Assembly: GCA_946610035.1 (NCBI GenBank)
Contig: CAMOCC010000008.1
Span: forward strand, 1-54,525
Source of the DNA: an uncultured Verrucomicrobiota bacterium
GTDB taxonomy: Bacteria; Verrucomicrobiota; Kiritimatiellia; RFP12; UBA1067
Reading direction: 5' to 3'
Length of the DNA stretch: 54,525 nt
The position numbers and the translations under genes are program-made. The number at the start of each line of letters is the position of its first letter. Within the stretch, counting starts at the first letter, position 1. Positions 1 through 8,713 of the stretch are shown in pieces. The notes under the pieces were generated by a model. The model searched no databases. It had not been told where the DNA came from and saw only the letters and a list, made by a program, of their open reading frames with translations.

Positions 1-1
1 A

Positions 2-3000
2 CGTGAAGAAGTTCCGCGCGCCGTCGATGAAGTACGAGCCGTAGGTGCCCGATAGCCCTTCTGCGCCCAGCGTCACTTCGCATGCCTCCCCGCCGACGAG
101 CCGAATCGACGTGGGGCCGTCTGCGGCAATCGCCGCCTTGCCCTTTTCGGCACTCTTGAGGGACTTCTTCTTGCCGTCCAACCCGACGACCGTCGCCTTC
201 ACCGCAGCAAGCCCAGTCTTCGCGTTCGCCTTCCCGACCTTTACCTGTATCGACCCGGCAACATTGCCATTTGTGGAAACCAAATACCCGTTATATTCGC
301 TTGCCGCCGTCGCAGGCACCACCCCGGCTATTGCCTCCGTCTCTTCGTAAAGTTCCGGCGTATGCGTTGGTGTCGGGGTGGGTTCTGCATTCTTCGTCCA
401 CTTCGCCAAGGCAATCGAATCTCCAGCCGTCTCATAAAGGATTGTAGCCGTCAGTTTCATGTCGCCGATATACCAACCGTCAAATGTATAGCCATCAAAG
501 GTTGGATTGGGCAATTCCCCAATCTCTTCTCCATACTCCACCTCCACGGATGCAGGCGAACAATCTCCACCCTGCGCATCCAGAAACAGCGTGTATGTGT
601 TGGCGTCGCAGATTGCGTAAACAACCATGTCGCCCGTCACGACCGTATTGGTCGTTATCGCCACCTTTGGATTGGACACTTCTCTCCATCCTGCGAACGA
701 ATAGCCCGCTCCGAATTCAGGCGCATCCGGCAGCGCACCAATGGTCAACCCTTCACCGACGCTGCGGCTTTCGAGCAAGACATGCAATCCTTTGTTGTCG
801 TAAAACGCCACTTCAAACATCTGCCGCCACGAGGCGTACACAGTCATATCCGCCGTTACGATGGTGGATGCCGTCACTTCATCGCCCGACGCCCCGCTAC
901 CCATTCGCCAACCGAGAAATTCGTAGCCATCTCGCGTCGCCGCCGGCAATTCGCCTACTGCACACCCGTTTGTCACCGCCCGCGTCGCTTCGCCCGATGT
1001 CCCATCCTGAGCATCAAATGTCACAGTCCATTCGCAAGATATCCCGCGGTCATTCCAAATCTCTGGAACGGCAGCCGATATGCCGCCCGACCAGCCGATT
1101 GTGCCACCAGTCACATACGAGACGAGCGTGCGCGGCGTTCCCTTGTAGATGTTCTTGCCGGTATCTGGCGCATCACCCAGATAGATGACCGAGGCGAGTG
1201 AACTACAGCCGGCGAACGTCTCGTCGTCAAGCCACACGATCGTGGCTGGAATCGTGACAGATCGCAACCCAGAACAGGATTCAAACGCATGGCCTGCGAT
1301 TGCCGAAACCGTACGCCCCCCGATCGAGGATAAAATATAAATCTCATCCACCGCAATTCCTTTGTATTCCTGCAGTGTCACCGTACCATCGTGGTTTTCA
1401 CTACAATCAAACGGCGGCTCATCATCTACTCTGTCCAAAAGAACAATCGGTCGTCCGTTCCATATCCCCGCAGAAAGCGCATCAGCCCACCCGCTTCTAT
1501 ATCGAGACACATAGGTTGTCAGATTACTTTGCCCGTTTTCATAGATGGTTGACGACACGCTATTGGGATGGTCTCCCTGAAACATTACCGAAGATAAATT
1601 CCGACAACCGACAACTGCATACTGCCCGATGCTCGTAACACTGCTCGGTATCGTCACGCTCGCAAGTCCACTACAGTAGGCGAACGCATAATCCCCAATG
1701 CTCGTCACCGAGCCAGGTATCATCACGTCCGTAAGAGAGCTGCAAGCGTAGAACGCAAAATCCCCGATACTCATCACCGAATCCGGTATCGTCACACTCG
1801 TAAGTCCACGACAGTCCTCAAACGCAAAATCCCCGATGCTCGTCACCGTGTCCGGGATCGTCACATTGCCGTTCACACCCCGCACAAGAGTATTGCCATC
1901 TTTAGACAGCAACAGCCCATTGATCGACTTGTAGTTAGAGTTTCCAGAACCAACAATAAACGCCGTAAGTCTGCCACAACCAGTGAACGCACGATACCCG
2001 ATGCTCATCACCGAGTCGGGTATCGTCACGCTCGTAAGCATATGACAGTCCTCAAACGCAGAATCCCCGATGCTCGTAACGTTATTACCCATCGTCACTC
2101 TCGTAAGAGAACTGCACCAATCGAACGACCTCTCCCCGATGCTCGTCACGCCGTTGCCGATCGTCACACTCGTAAGTGAGTCGCAACCATAGAACGCCTC
2201 CTCCCCGATACTCGTAACCGAGTCAGGGATCGTCACGCTCGTAAGAGAGTTGCAATTAAGGAACGCCCCATCCCCGATGATCGTAACCGAGTCAGGGATC
2301 GTCACGCTCGTAAGACCGTCACAATTGTAGAACGCCCACCCCCCGATGCTCGTCACCGAGTCGGGGATCGTCACGCTCGTAAGACCACGACAGTCCTTAA
2401 ACGCAAAATCCCCAATATTGGTGACCGCTGAAGAACACAAAACATTCGTGATTGACCAATCCGCAGACCAGAAGAAAACATTTCTCAGCTGGCGGTCAAG
2501 AATGTATTGCGAGACAGTCACATCTTTTATGCCGCTACAGGCATAGAACGCATTATTCCCGATACTTGTAACCGAGTCAGGTATCGTTACGTTCGCAAGC
2601 GAGCCGCAACCGTCAAACGCACCATCCCCGATGTTCGCCACGCCTTCGGGTATCATCACACTCGTAAGCCCACGGCAACCCCAGAACGCATAATTCCCGA
2701 TGCTCGTAACGCTGTCAGGTATCGTCACACTCGTAAGACTGTGGCAACCGCTGAACGCATAATTCCCGATGCTCGTAACGCTGTCAGGTATCGTCACACT
2801 CGTAAGACTGTAGCAGTTCTCAAACGCATGTACACCGATATGTGAGATTGTCGTAGAGTACGAGACATTCGTTATTGACGAATAGGCAGACGGGAAAACT
2901 CTTCTCAGCATGACGTCAAACGGGACAGTCACATTCTTTATGCCGCTGCAGCCCTCAAATGCAGAACTTCCGATGCTCGTAACGCCGTTGCCTATCGTCA

Positions 3001-3964
3001 CGTTCGTAAGTCCGTTGCAACCGTAGAACGCATCATCCCCGATACTCATTACTGAATCGGGAATCGTCACGCTCGTAAGTCCACTACACTCGTAAAACGC
3101 ATAAGACTCAATGCTCGTCACCGAATCGGGTATCGTTACGCTCGTAAGCCCGCTGCAATTGTAGAACGCAGAATTCCCGATATTCGTCACACTGTTCGGT
3201 ATCATCACGCTCGTCAATCTGCTGCAGCCGCGGAACGACGCATCCCCGATTGTAGTCACGCTGTCCGGTATCGTCACGCTCGTCAAGCCGCTGCAACCGT
3301 AAAACGCAGAAGACCCGATACTCGTCACGCTGTTCGGTATCGTCACGCTCTTGATCAGAGTGCAGTTGTAGAACGCCCCGTAAGAATAAGGGACCCCACC
3401 ACGGATGCTCGTCGTACCATCACTGATGACAAGATTCGTAACTGCACCAAATGGTATAGTGCATTTCCATCCTGGAACAACAACATCCGTCACGTTCGTG
3501 CAACCGTAGAACGCAGCTTCCCCGATGCTCGTCGCGCTGTCAGGTATCATCACGCTCGTAAGCCCGCTGCAGCCGTAGAACGCCCAATCCCCGATGCTCG
3601 TCACGCTGTCCGGTATCGTCACGCTCGTAAGCCCGCTGCAACCGGCGAACGCAGAATTCCCGATGCTCGTCACGCTGTCCGGTATCGTCACGCTCATAAG
3701 CCCGCTGCAATAGGCGAACGCGCAATCCCCGATGCTCGTCACGGGCTTACCGCCAAGCGTGGAAGGAATCGTCACGGCACCCGTGGGCTTCGGCGAGATG
3801 GCAGGAGTATATGAATATGATGAACGATTCCCGTAAATCTCCGCCGTGTCGCCGTTGATGCGGTATGTCCACGTATAGCCGCCGACCGTATCCTCGTCGG
3901 CCCACGCGCCAAACGCCGCGGCAACCGCCGCAAAAGCCATCATCATCAGTTTCTTCTTCGTCAT
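2..3964 (-). CDS. Secreted BspA-like leucine-rich-repeat surface protein, C-terminus beyond window
   Basis: The reading frame is open from ATG 3964 to the left edge, about 1,321 codons with no stop, so the 3' end is missing. Residues 1-22 (MTKKKLMMM then Ala-rich, ending GAWA before DED) form a signal peptide. From about residue 60 to 790 run some 26 LRR_5 (Treponema/BspA-type) repeats of 23 residues, consensus SVTIPDSVTSIG..AFxxCSGLT. Then come three InlB/Flg_new-type beta repeats (VTFDAQDGT, GYEFLGW, GYSFAGW, GYTFDGW), a PTPTPT linker and the start of a C-terminal domain (YNGYLVSTNG). That last domain matches the one in the LRR protein at 28842-33494. BspA-type proteins bind host or surface ligands; the ligand here is unknown. 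Start chosen on the signal peptide and a GGAA upstream. GC is visibly lower than in neighbouring metabolic genes. Confidence 0.85.
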   Translation of the reverse strand, partial: MTKKKLMMMAFAAVAAAFGAWADEDTVGGYTWTYRINGDTAEIYGNRSSYSYTPAISPKPTGAVTIPSTLGGKPVTSIGDCAFAYCSGLMSVTIPDSVTSIGNSAFAGCSGLTSVTIPDSVTSIGDWAFYGCSGLTSVMIPDSATSIGEAAFYGCTNVTDVVVPGWKCTIPFGAVTNLVISDGTTSIRGGVPYSYGAFYNCTLIKSVTIPNSVTSIGSSAFYGCSGLTSVTIPDSVTTIGDASFRGCSRLTSVMIPNSVTNIGNSAFYNCSGLTSVTIPDSVTSIESYAFYECSGLTSVTIPDSVMSIGDDAFYGCNGLTNVTIGNGVTSIGSSAFEGCSGIKNVTVPFDVMLRRVFPSAYSSITNVSYSTTISHIGVHAFENCYSLTSVTIPDSVTSIGNYAFSGCHSLTSVTIPDSVTSIGNYAFWGCRGLTSVMIPEGVANIGDGAFDGCGSLANVTIPDSVTSIGNNAFYACSGIKDVTVSQYILDRQLRNVFFWSADWSITNVLCSSAVTNIGDFAFKDCRGLTSVTIPDSVTSIGGWAFYNCDGLTSVTIPDSVTIIGDGAFLNCNSLTSVTIPDSVTSIGEEAFYGCDSLTSVTIGNGVTSIGERSFDWCSSLTRVTMGNNVTSIGDSAFEDCHMLTSVTIPDSVMSIGYRAFTGCGRLTAFIVGSGNSNYKSINGLLLSKDGNTLVRGVNGNVTIPDTVTSIGDFAFEDCRGLTSVTIPDSVMSIGDFAFYACSSLTDVMIPGSVTSIGDYAFAYCSGLASVTIPSSVTSIGQYAVVGCRNLSSVMFQGDHPNSVSSTIYENGQSNLTTYVSRYRSGWADALSAGIWNGRPIVLLDRVDDEPPFDCSENHDGTVTLQEYKGIAVDEIYILSSIGGRTVSAIAGHAFESCSGLRSVTIPATIVWLDDETFAGCSSLASVIYLGDAPDTGKNIYKGTPRTLVSYVTGGTIGWSGGISAAVPEIWNDRGISCEWTVTFDAQDGTSGEATRAVTNGCAVGELPAATRDGYEFLGWRMGSGASGDEVTASTIVTADMTVYASWRQMFEVAFYDNKGLHVLLESRSVGEGLTIGALPDAPEFGAGYSFAGWREVSNPKVAITTNTVVTGDMVVYAICDANTYTLFLDAQGGDCSPASVEVEYGEEIGELPNPTFDGYTFDGWYIGDMKLTATILYETAGDSIALAKWTKNAEPTPTPTHTPELYEETEAIAGVVPATAASEYNGYLVSTNGNVAGSIQVKVGKANAKTGLAAVKATVVGLDGKKKSLKSAEKGKAAIAADGPTSIRLVGGEACEVTLGAEGLSGTYGSYFIDGARNFFT
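1590..3790 (-). repeat. Coding tandem array of 69-bp LRR units
   Basis: About 26 copies of a 69-bp unit encode the 23-residue LRR_5 motif. Many copies are nearly identical at the DNA level (for example the stretch reading TCGTCACGCTGT or TCGTCACACTCG recurs on the plus strand). Units with insertions interrupt the array at about 3340-3480, 2810-2950, 2430-2530 and 1870-1970. Boundaries are approximate. Confidence 0.8.
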
Positions 3965-4006
3965 TTCAGCGTTCCTTTCAAATCGTTTTCCGTTTATTCG
4001 CCCGCT

Positions 4007-5185
4007 TCACTTCAACAAATTGCGATTCGTCCGTTTGTGCACGCCGTTCTTTTTGGGCGTTGGCAAGGCGAGATATGTCTCGAATGTTTCCTGCAACACT
4101 TCCTTGGGAATCATCACACGCTTGTATTCGGCGACCATCGCTGGACTCATCGTCCGTGACATCGCATACTCCACAACGCTTCGGTCGGCGTTCTTGCAAA
4201 GCAGTATTCCAATGGATGGATTCTCGTTTTGGCGCCGAACGTCACGATCGAGCGCCTCAAGGTAGAATTCCAGCTGTCCCATGTCCGATGGGCGAAATTC
4301 CCGCGCCTTCAATTCAACCGCAACAAGACACTGCAGCGCCCTATGATAGAACAACAAATCAGCACGGAAATCCTTTCCGCCGACCGTAAGAGTGTATTCC
4401 TCATCCACGAACAAGAAATCTTTTCCGATGGACAGGATGAAGTCCTTCATGTTCTTGACTATGCCCCTGCGAAGACGCTTCTCCGTATGCTTCGCTGGAA
4501 GGTTTAGGAAGTCAACGAACGCCGCATCCTTGAACATCACAGGCGAATCGGGATATATTGTCTTGAGTGCCTTCGAAAAGTTCTTCTTGCCTCCTCCCAG
4601 AAGCGACGCATAGGCGTCGTCAACAATGCATTTGCGAAGCTCCAGCGTTTTCAGCCTCTCACGATGCGCATAAACGATGTAGAATAGACGTTCCTGTGTG
4701 GATTTGACGCGGTTGACTATCTCAACGAGATTGCTGAATGTCGTTAGCGCAAGAACTTCCGGCATAGAACGTAATTGTCCAGACGGCATCTGGACAATTT
4801 CAAGTCCGCCCGGAAATTCAATCGAGGTATCGGTCTCGTGAGAAATTTGTCCAGACGGCATCTGGACAATCAGCTGCCGAGCATGCTTTTCAGTCAAGCA
4901 GATGAATTCTTCCGCTGAAAACGCTTCATAGACACCGACCATGCTATAAAGATTGCTACGTCCATATCCCTTTTCGTCAGGCGCATTCGTATGTATATAA
5001 TCCACCAGCCTATCGATTGTAGATCTGCCCCATCCGTCCTGTTTGATCTTTGACGAAAGGACGCCGCCAATCTGCCAGCATGACAGCAGATGCTCAACAT
5101 TGACCGAGGCAAGTGCACAGGCACGATGCTCCTTGATTATGCCAAGTATCGCCTGAAACCAGTGCTTCTCATCGTTCTTTTTCAT
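4007..5185 (-). CDS. YhcG/DUF1016-family PD-(D/E)XK nuclease
   Basis: The product has 392 residues. The N-terminal DUF1016 helical domain (about 1-170, with LSCWQIGGVLSSKIKQ and RSTIDRLVDYI) precedes a C-terminal YhcG_C domain with PD-(D/E)XK nuclease features: Asp in FRADLLFYHR, then VAVELKAREF, followed by the family-typical GQLEFYLEALDRDVRR and NPSIGILLCK. Family members are predicted DNA endonucleases often found near restriction systems or mobile DNA; the biological role is not settled. The frame is open further upstream to 5287. ATG 5185 is preferred because an extended -10 box lies only 12 nt before it and the upstream residues look non-coding. Two copies of VQMPSGQ lie between the two domains. 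No restriction partner is adjacent, and the preceding gene is the LRR protein. Confidence 0.85.
   Translation of the reverse strand: MKKNDEKHWFQAILGIIKEHRACALASVNVEHLLSCWQIGGVLSSKIKQDGWGRSTIDRLVDYIHTNAPDEKGYGRSNLYSMVGVYEAFSAEEFICLTEKHARQLIVQMPSGQISHETDTSIEFPGGLEIVQMPSGQLRSMPEVLALTTFSNLVEIVNRVKSTQERLFYIVYAHRERLKTLELRKCIVDDAYASLLGGGKKNFSKALKTIYPDSPVMFKDAAFVDFLNLPAKHTEKRLRRGIVKNMKDFILSIGKDFLFVDEEYTLTVGGKDFRADLLFYHRALQCLVAVELKAREFRPSDMGQLEFYLEALDRDVRRQNENPSIGILLCKNADRSVVEYAMSRTMSPAMVAEYKRVMIPKEVLQETFETYLALPTPKKNGVHKRTNRNLLK
4773..4869 (-). repeat. Two identical palindromes inside the DUF1016 gene
   Basis: Copies at 4775-4797 and 4847-4869 share 23 identical bases and lie 72 nt (24 codons) apart. 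Each is a hairpin: arms TTGTCCAGA and TCTGGACAA around the loop CGGCA. The left copy extends to an 11-bp stem (4773-4799). Both are read in the same frame as VQMPSGQ, in the linker between the N-terminal domain and the nuclease domain. Confidence 0.85.
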
Positions 5186-5197
5186 CTGTATTCTTTT

Positions 5198-5206
5198 ATT
5201 ATACCA
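5198..5206 (-). promoter_or_regulatory. Extended -10 promoter of the DUF1016 gene
   Basis: On the minus strand this reads TGGTATAAT, a perfect extended -10 (TGN plus TATAAT). The hexamer ends 12 nt before ATG 5185, so the predicted leader is only about 5 nt. Confidence 0.65.
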
Positions 5207-5486
5207 TATTTCCCGCCGTGTCACCGTTGATGCAGTACGTCCACGTTTATCACGCAGGCAATCAAGCACCAGGCATCGCGGCGGCATTCGCCGTCTTTCA
5301 ACCGAACGCAGACACTATACCACACCGTCCCTGCCAAAGTCAAGGGCTTTGAAACACAAGCTCCGAAATGGGCGCACCGAGAGATTTATGCAAGGATACA
5401 GTAATTTGCCTGCATCTGCGCATCGTACATATAACGCCGTATGCTTTCGGGGTGGGATAGCCGTGGAGAGGTGGAGGAAGAGGGTT

Positions 5487-5575
5487 TTGGAGACGCGGCT
5501 TCCAGCCGCGTCTATCGAGTGAGTGTTATGCGATTACATTATCGCACTTGACGCGGCTGGAAGCCGCGTCTCCAA
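5487..5575. repeat. REP-like inverted pair of GC-rich palindromes
   Basis: A 26-bp arm at 5487-5512 is repeated exactly in inverted orientation at 5550-5575 with 37 bp between. Each arm is itself a hairpin: GACGCGGCT, a 3-nt loop, AGCCGCGTC. The spacer also contains a small GCGAT/ATCGC stem, so the whole can fold into three adjacent hairpins or one long one. It lies about 36 bp past the aconitase stop, where it could stop transcription or protect the mRNA end. The layout resembles REP pairs (BIMEs) or a small MITE. No transposase is nearby. Confidence 0.8.
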
Positions 5576-5610
5576 ATGTGCAGCCTCTCATCCCTGCGGG
5601 GATTGTCCCC

Positions 5611-7530
5611 TCATCCCAGGGATGCGAGGAGGCCGCCGCAGAGGAGGACGTGCCTTTCGCGGGCGGAGAGCGAGGTCTTGAGCGCGACGTCGCCCGACTT
5701 CGTCGAGACGACGAGACGCCCGTCTCCCTCGACGGCCGCCCGGACGCCCTTCAGCTCGATGGCGTCGCCCTGCTCGAACTTCCCGTAGTCATCGGGATTC
5801 TCGAACGTGAACGGAACGATTCCGAAGTTGATGAGGTTCGCGCGGTGTATGCGCTCTATGGACTTAGCGAAGACGGCCTTCACGCCGAGGTACATCGGGC
5901 AAAGCGCCGCGTGTTCGCGCGAGCTGCCCTGCCCGTAGCTCTCCCCTGCGACGATGACGTTGGCAAGGCCCTTCTCCTTGTTCGCCATGCAGTTGTCGTG
6001 GAACCCAGGGTCGCAAGGCTCGAAGACGAACTTCGCGTACTGGGGGATGTTCGAGCGGAACTTGAGCCGCGCACCTGCGGGCATGATGTGGTCCGTCGTG
6101 ATCTTGTCGCCGACCTTGATGGCGACGACCGCCGGAAGGTCCGCCGCGAGCGGAACGCCCTTCGGAACGGGCGCGATGTTGGGTCCGCGGACGATCTCCG
6201 TCCCCTCGACGCCCTTCCCCGCCGTGTCGCGGTAGAGGAACATGGAGTCGTCGACCGGGAACTTCTCGGGCGCGGGAACGTCCGCAACCGGATTGTCCGT
6301 CGGAAGCTCGACGAAGCCGGTGAGCGCGCTCGCCGCCGCCGTCTCGGGGGAGACGAGGTAGACCTGGGCGGACTTCGTGCCGGAGCGTCCCTCGAAGTTG
6401 CGGTTGTTCGTCCTGAGCGAGATCGCGCCCGTCCTGGGCGACATGTGCGCGCCGATGCAGAAGCCGCAGGCGTTTTCGAGCATGCGGCACCCGGCCGCAT
6501 GGAGGATCGCGAGGGACCCGTCCTTGGCGAGCATGTTGATCACCTGGCGCGAACCGCACGCGATGCCGACCTCCACGTCGTCAGCAACATGCCTGCCCTC
6601 AAGGTAGAGGGCGACGGTGCGGATGTCGCGGTAGGACGAGTTGGTGCAGGAGCCAATCATGATCTGGTTGACGCGCGTGCCCTTCATGGACGCGACTGTG
6701 ACGATGTTGCCCGGCGAGTGCGGGGCCGCCATGAGCGGCTCGACCTTGCCGAGGTCGACGGTGAAGGTGTCGTCGTACGTTGCGTCCGCATCGGGGAGTA
6801 TCTCGACGAAGTCGCCGCCGCGTCCCTGCGCCTCGAGGAACTGCCTCGTCACGCCGTCGGACGGGAACACGCTCGTCGTTACGCCCAGTTCCGCGCCCAT
6901 GTTCGTAATTGTCGCGCGCGAGGGGACGTCGAGCGTCGCGACGCCGGGTCCCGTATACTCGAAGATCCAGCCGACGTTGCCCTTCGTGCCGTACTTGGCG
7001 AGGACGGCGAGGATCACGTCCTTGGCGCTAACGCCCTTCCTGAGCCTCCCTTTGAGGACTATTGCGCGGACCTTCGGAGTCGGGATGTGGAAGGCGCCGC
7101 CGGCCATGGCGACTGCAATGTCGATGCCGCCAGCGCCGATGGCGATCTGCCCGATGCCGCCGCCCGTCGGGGTGTGGGAATCGGAGCCGAGGAGCGTGGT
7201 GCCGGGCTTCCCGAAGCGCTCGAGGTGCAGCTGGTGGCAGATGCCGTTGCCGCACTTCGAGTAGACGATGCCGTACTTCTTGGCGACGGACTGGAGGAAG
7301 TCGTGGTCGTCGGCGTTCTCGAATCCGATCTGGACCGTGTTGTGGTCCACATACGAGACCGAGACGTCCGTCTTGACCCTCGGAACGCCCATCGACTCGA
7401 ACTGAAGGTACGCCATCGTGCCGGTGGCGTCCTGCGTCAGCGTCTGGTCGATGTGGATGCCTAGCTCGGGATCCTTCTCCGGATTCCCCTCCACGAGATG
7501 CGCCTTCAGTATCTTCTCAACTACGTTCAT
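5611..7530 (-). CDS. acn: Aconitate hydratase (short, monomeric form)
   Basis: This 639-residue [4Fe-4S] hydro-lyase interconverts citrate and isocitrate in the cytoplasm. Iron-sulfur ligands are visible as Cys in IGSCTNSS (about residue 292) and the pair in CGFCIG (about 355). The N-terminal region has GSDSHTPTGGGIGQ, typical of the aconitase/isopropylmalate isomerase superfamily. The C-terminal swivel domain includes DHIMPAGARLKFRSN and YGQGSSREHAAL. The length and fused swivel domain fit the putative-aconitase subfamily (about 640-650 residues) and exclude two-subunit LeuC/LeuD. Homoaconitase is less likely but cannot be excluded by eye. It follows asd on the same strand after a 66-bp gap filled with heptamer repeats. 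Confidence 0.9.
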   Translation of the reverse strand: MNVVEKILKAHLVEGNPEKDPELGIHIDQTLTQDATGTMAYLQFESMGVPRVKTDVSVSYVDHNTVQIGFENADDHDFLQSVAKKYGIVYSKCGNGICHQLHLERFGKPGTTLLGSDSHTPTGGGIGQIAIGAGGIDIAVAMAGGAFHIPTPKVRAIVLKGRLRKGVSAKDVILAVLAKYGTKGNVGWIFEYTGPGVATLDVPSRATITNMGAELGVTTSVFPSDGVTRQFLEAQGRGGDFVEILPDADATYDDTFTVDLGKVEPLMAAPHSPGNIVTVASMKGTRVNQIMIGSCTNSSYRDIRTVALYLEGRHVADDVEVGIACGSRQVINMLAKDGSLAILHAAGCRMLENACGFCIGAHMSPRTGAISLRTNNRNFEGRSGTKSAQVYLVSPETAAASALTGFVELPTDNPVADVPAPEKFPVDDSMFLYRDTAGKGVEGTEIVRGPNIAPVPKGVPLAADLPAVVAIKVGDKITTDHIMPAGARLKFRSNIPQYAKFVFEPCDPGFHDNCMANKEKGLANVIVAGESYGQGSSREHAALCPMYLGVKAVFAKSIERIHRANLINFGIVPFTFENPDDYGKFEQGDAIELKGVRAAVEGDGRLVVSTKSGDVALKTSLSARERHVLLCGGLLASLG

Positions 7531-7541
7531 CGCCTTGAATC

Positions 7542-7590
7542 CTCAACTCTTCTCTCTCAACTCTTGACTCTTAACTTTTAACTCTTAACT
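7542..7590 (-). repeat. Seven tandem degenerate heptamers (AGTTAAG type)
   Basis: Read on the minus strand, seven consecutive 7-mers follow the pattern AGTTRAG (AGTTAAG, AGTTAAA, AGTTAAG, AGTCAAG, AGTTGAG, AGAGAAG, AGTTGAG). They fill most of the gap between the asd stop and the aconitase start. This resembles the short tandemly repeated heptamers known from cyanobacterial intergenic regions. Confidence 0.85.
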
Positions 7591-7596
7591 CCTACC

Positions 7597-8607
7597 TCAC
7601 ACCAGTCCCCTCTTGATGAGGTGCTCGGCGATCTCGACGGCGTTGAGCGCCGCGCCCCTGAGGAGCTGGTCGCCCGAGACGAACATGTCGAGGCCCTTCT
7701 TGTCGTCGCGCGAGATGTCCTGGCGGATGCGGCCCGCGAGGACGTCGTACTTCGCCGTCGCGTCGAGGGGCATCGGGTAGCCGCCGTTGAGCGGATCGTC
7801 GACGACGCGCACGCCCTCGCTCTTCGCGAGTATTTCGCGCGCCTCCGCCGGGGTGATGTCCTCCTCGAACTCGAGGTTGAGCGACTCGGAGTGGGCGCGG
7901 GCGATCGGTACGCGTACGCAGGTGCAGCTGAGGCGGAGCTCCGGGTGGTGGAGCATCTTGCGCGCCTCGTTGCGCATCTTGAGCTCTTCGAGCGTGTACC
8001 AGTTGGTCTCGTCGAACTTGTCGATGTGGGGGATTAGGTTGTACATGAGCTGGTGCTGAAACGCCTTCACCGTGAGGGGCTTGCCCTCCGCGTACTCGTG
8101 GATCTGGTTCTCGAGTTCCGCGAGGCCGGGCGCGCCAGCGCCGGAAGCCGCCTGGTAGGTCGAGGCGATGAGCCTCTTGAGCTTCTTGGCCTTGTGAAGC
8201 GGGGCGACCGCCTCAAGCATTATGGCCGTCGTGCAGTTCGGGTTCGCGATCACGCCCTTGTTCCAGTCGAGGTCCTCGGCATTGACCTGCGGGACCACGA
8301 GCGGGACCTCCGGGTCCTGGCGGAACGCACGGGAGTTGTCGATCATCTTTGCGCCCGCCTTGACGACCGCGTCCTTGAGCTGGATCGCAACGTCCGTCTT
8401 TCCTGCGAAAAGGACGATGTCGAGCCCGTTGAAGGAATTCTCGGTTGCGGGGAGGACGTGGTACGTCTCGTCCAGGATCTTCTCGTCGCGTTCGCGGCTC
8501 GCGAACACCTGAACCTTGCCGCAAGGGAACTTGCGCTCCTTGAGGACCTTGATCATCTCCGTGCCGACCGCGCCGACACCGACCAACCCGACATTGTACT
8601 GCTTCAT
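7597..8607 (-). CDS. asd: Aspartate-semialdehyde dehydrogenase
   Basis: The 336-residue cytoplasmic enzyme reduces aspartyl phosphate to aspartate semialdehyde with NADPH, a branch point to lysine/diaminopimelate, threonine and methionine. The N-terminal Rossmann motif is VGLVGVGAVGTEM. The catalytic Cys lies in NPNCTT (about residue 125), followed by STYQAASGAG. The C-terminal substrate-binding motif is RVPIARAHSESLNLEF. Length is normal for the family. It has its own promoter about 36 nt upstream and is followed by aconitase on the same strand. Confidence 0.95.
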   Translation of the reverse strand: MKQYNVGLVGVGAVGTEMIKVLKERKFPCGKVQVFASRERDEKILDETYHVLPATENSFNGLDIVLFAGKTDVAIQLKDAVVKAGAKMIDNSRAFRQDPEVPLVVPQVNAEDLDWNKGVIANPNCTTAIMLEAVAPLHKAKKLKRLIASTYQAASGAGAPGLAELENQIHEYAEGKPLTVKAFQHQLMYNLIPHIDKFDETNWYTLEELKMRNEARKMLHHPELRLSCTCVRVPIARAHSESLNLEFEEDITPAEAREILAKSEGVRVVDDPLNGGYPMPLDATAKYDVLAGRIRQDISRDDKKGLDMFVSGDQLLRGAALNAVEIAEHLIKRGLV

Positions 8608-8643
8608 TTCTTTTTTGACTCCTTGGGAGTTGTTTGGCCGTGT

Positions 8644-8652
8644 ATTATACCA
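8644..8652 (-). promoter_or_regulatory. Extended -10 promoter of asd
   Basis: The minus strand reads TGGTATAAT inside the 106-bp gap between malic enzyme and asd, 36 nt before ATG 8607. No convincing -35 hexamer is seen, as expected for an extended -10 promoter. Confidence 0.65.
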
Positions 8653-8713
8653 TATATCGTCCCTTAACGGGGGGATAAAAGCGTTAAAAGACGATATTTT
8701 TCACTCCGGCGCT

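Larger units (their letters stand above)
5186..5610. other. Gene-free interval of 425 bp
   Basis: This interval lies between the nuclease start and the aconitase stop. It holds the nuclease promoter near 5198-5206 and the REP-like inverted pair at 5487-5575. No coding frame with a credible start, no tRNA and no insertion-sequence end was seen in the rest (about 5210-5480). Confidence 0.6.

Noticed and set aside
1590-3790. Regular repeats that could be mistaken for a CRISPR array
   Set aside because: The 69-bp period is in frame and encodes LRR motifs. There are no unique spacers between short identical repeats and no cas genes.
4007-5287. Longer version of the nuclease starting at 5287
   Set aside because: The upstream 34 codons precede and overlap the TGGTATAAT promoter box and do not resemble the family N-terminus.
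4007-5610. Nuclease plus inverted repeats as a complete mobile element or defence island
   Set aside because: No transposase, methylase, specificity subunit or target-site duplication could be found around it.
5548-7464. A 638-residue open frame on the plus strand opposite aconitase, rich in Arg, Asp, Glu and Val
   Set aside because: Antisense shadow of a GC-rich gene. The composition is that of reversed codons, and the minus-strand frame has all aconitase motifs.
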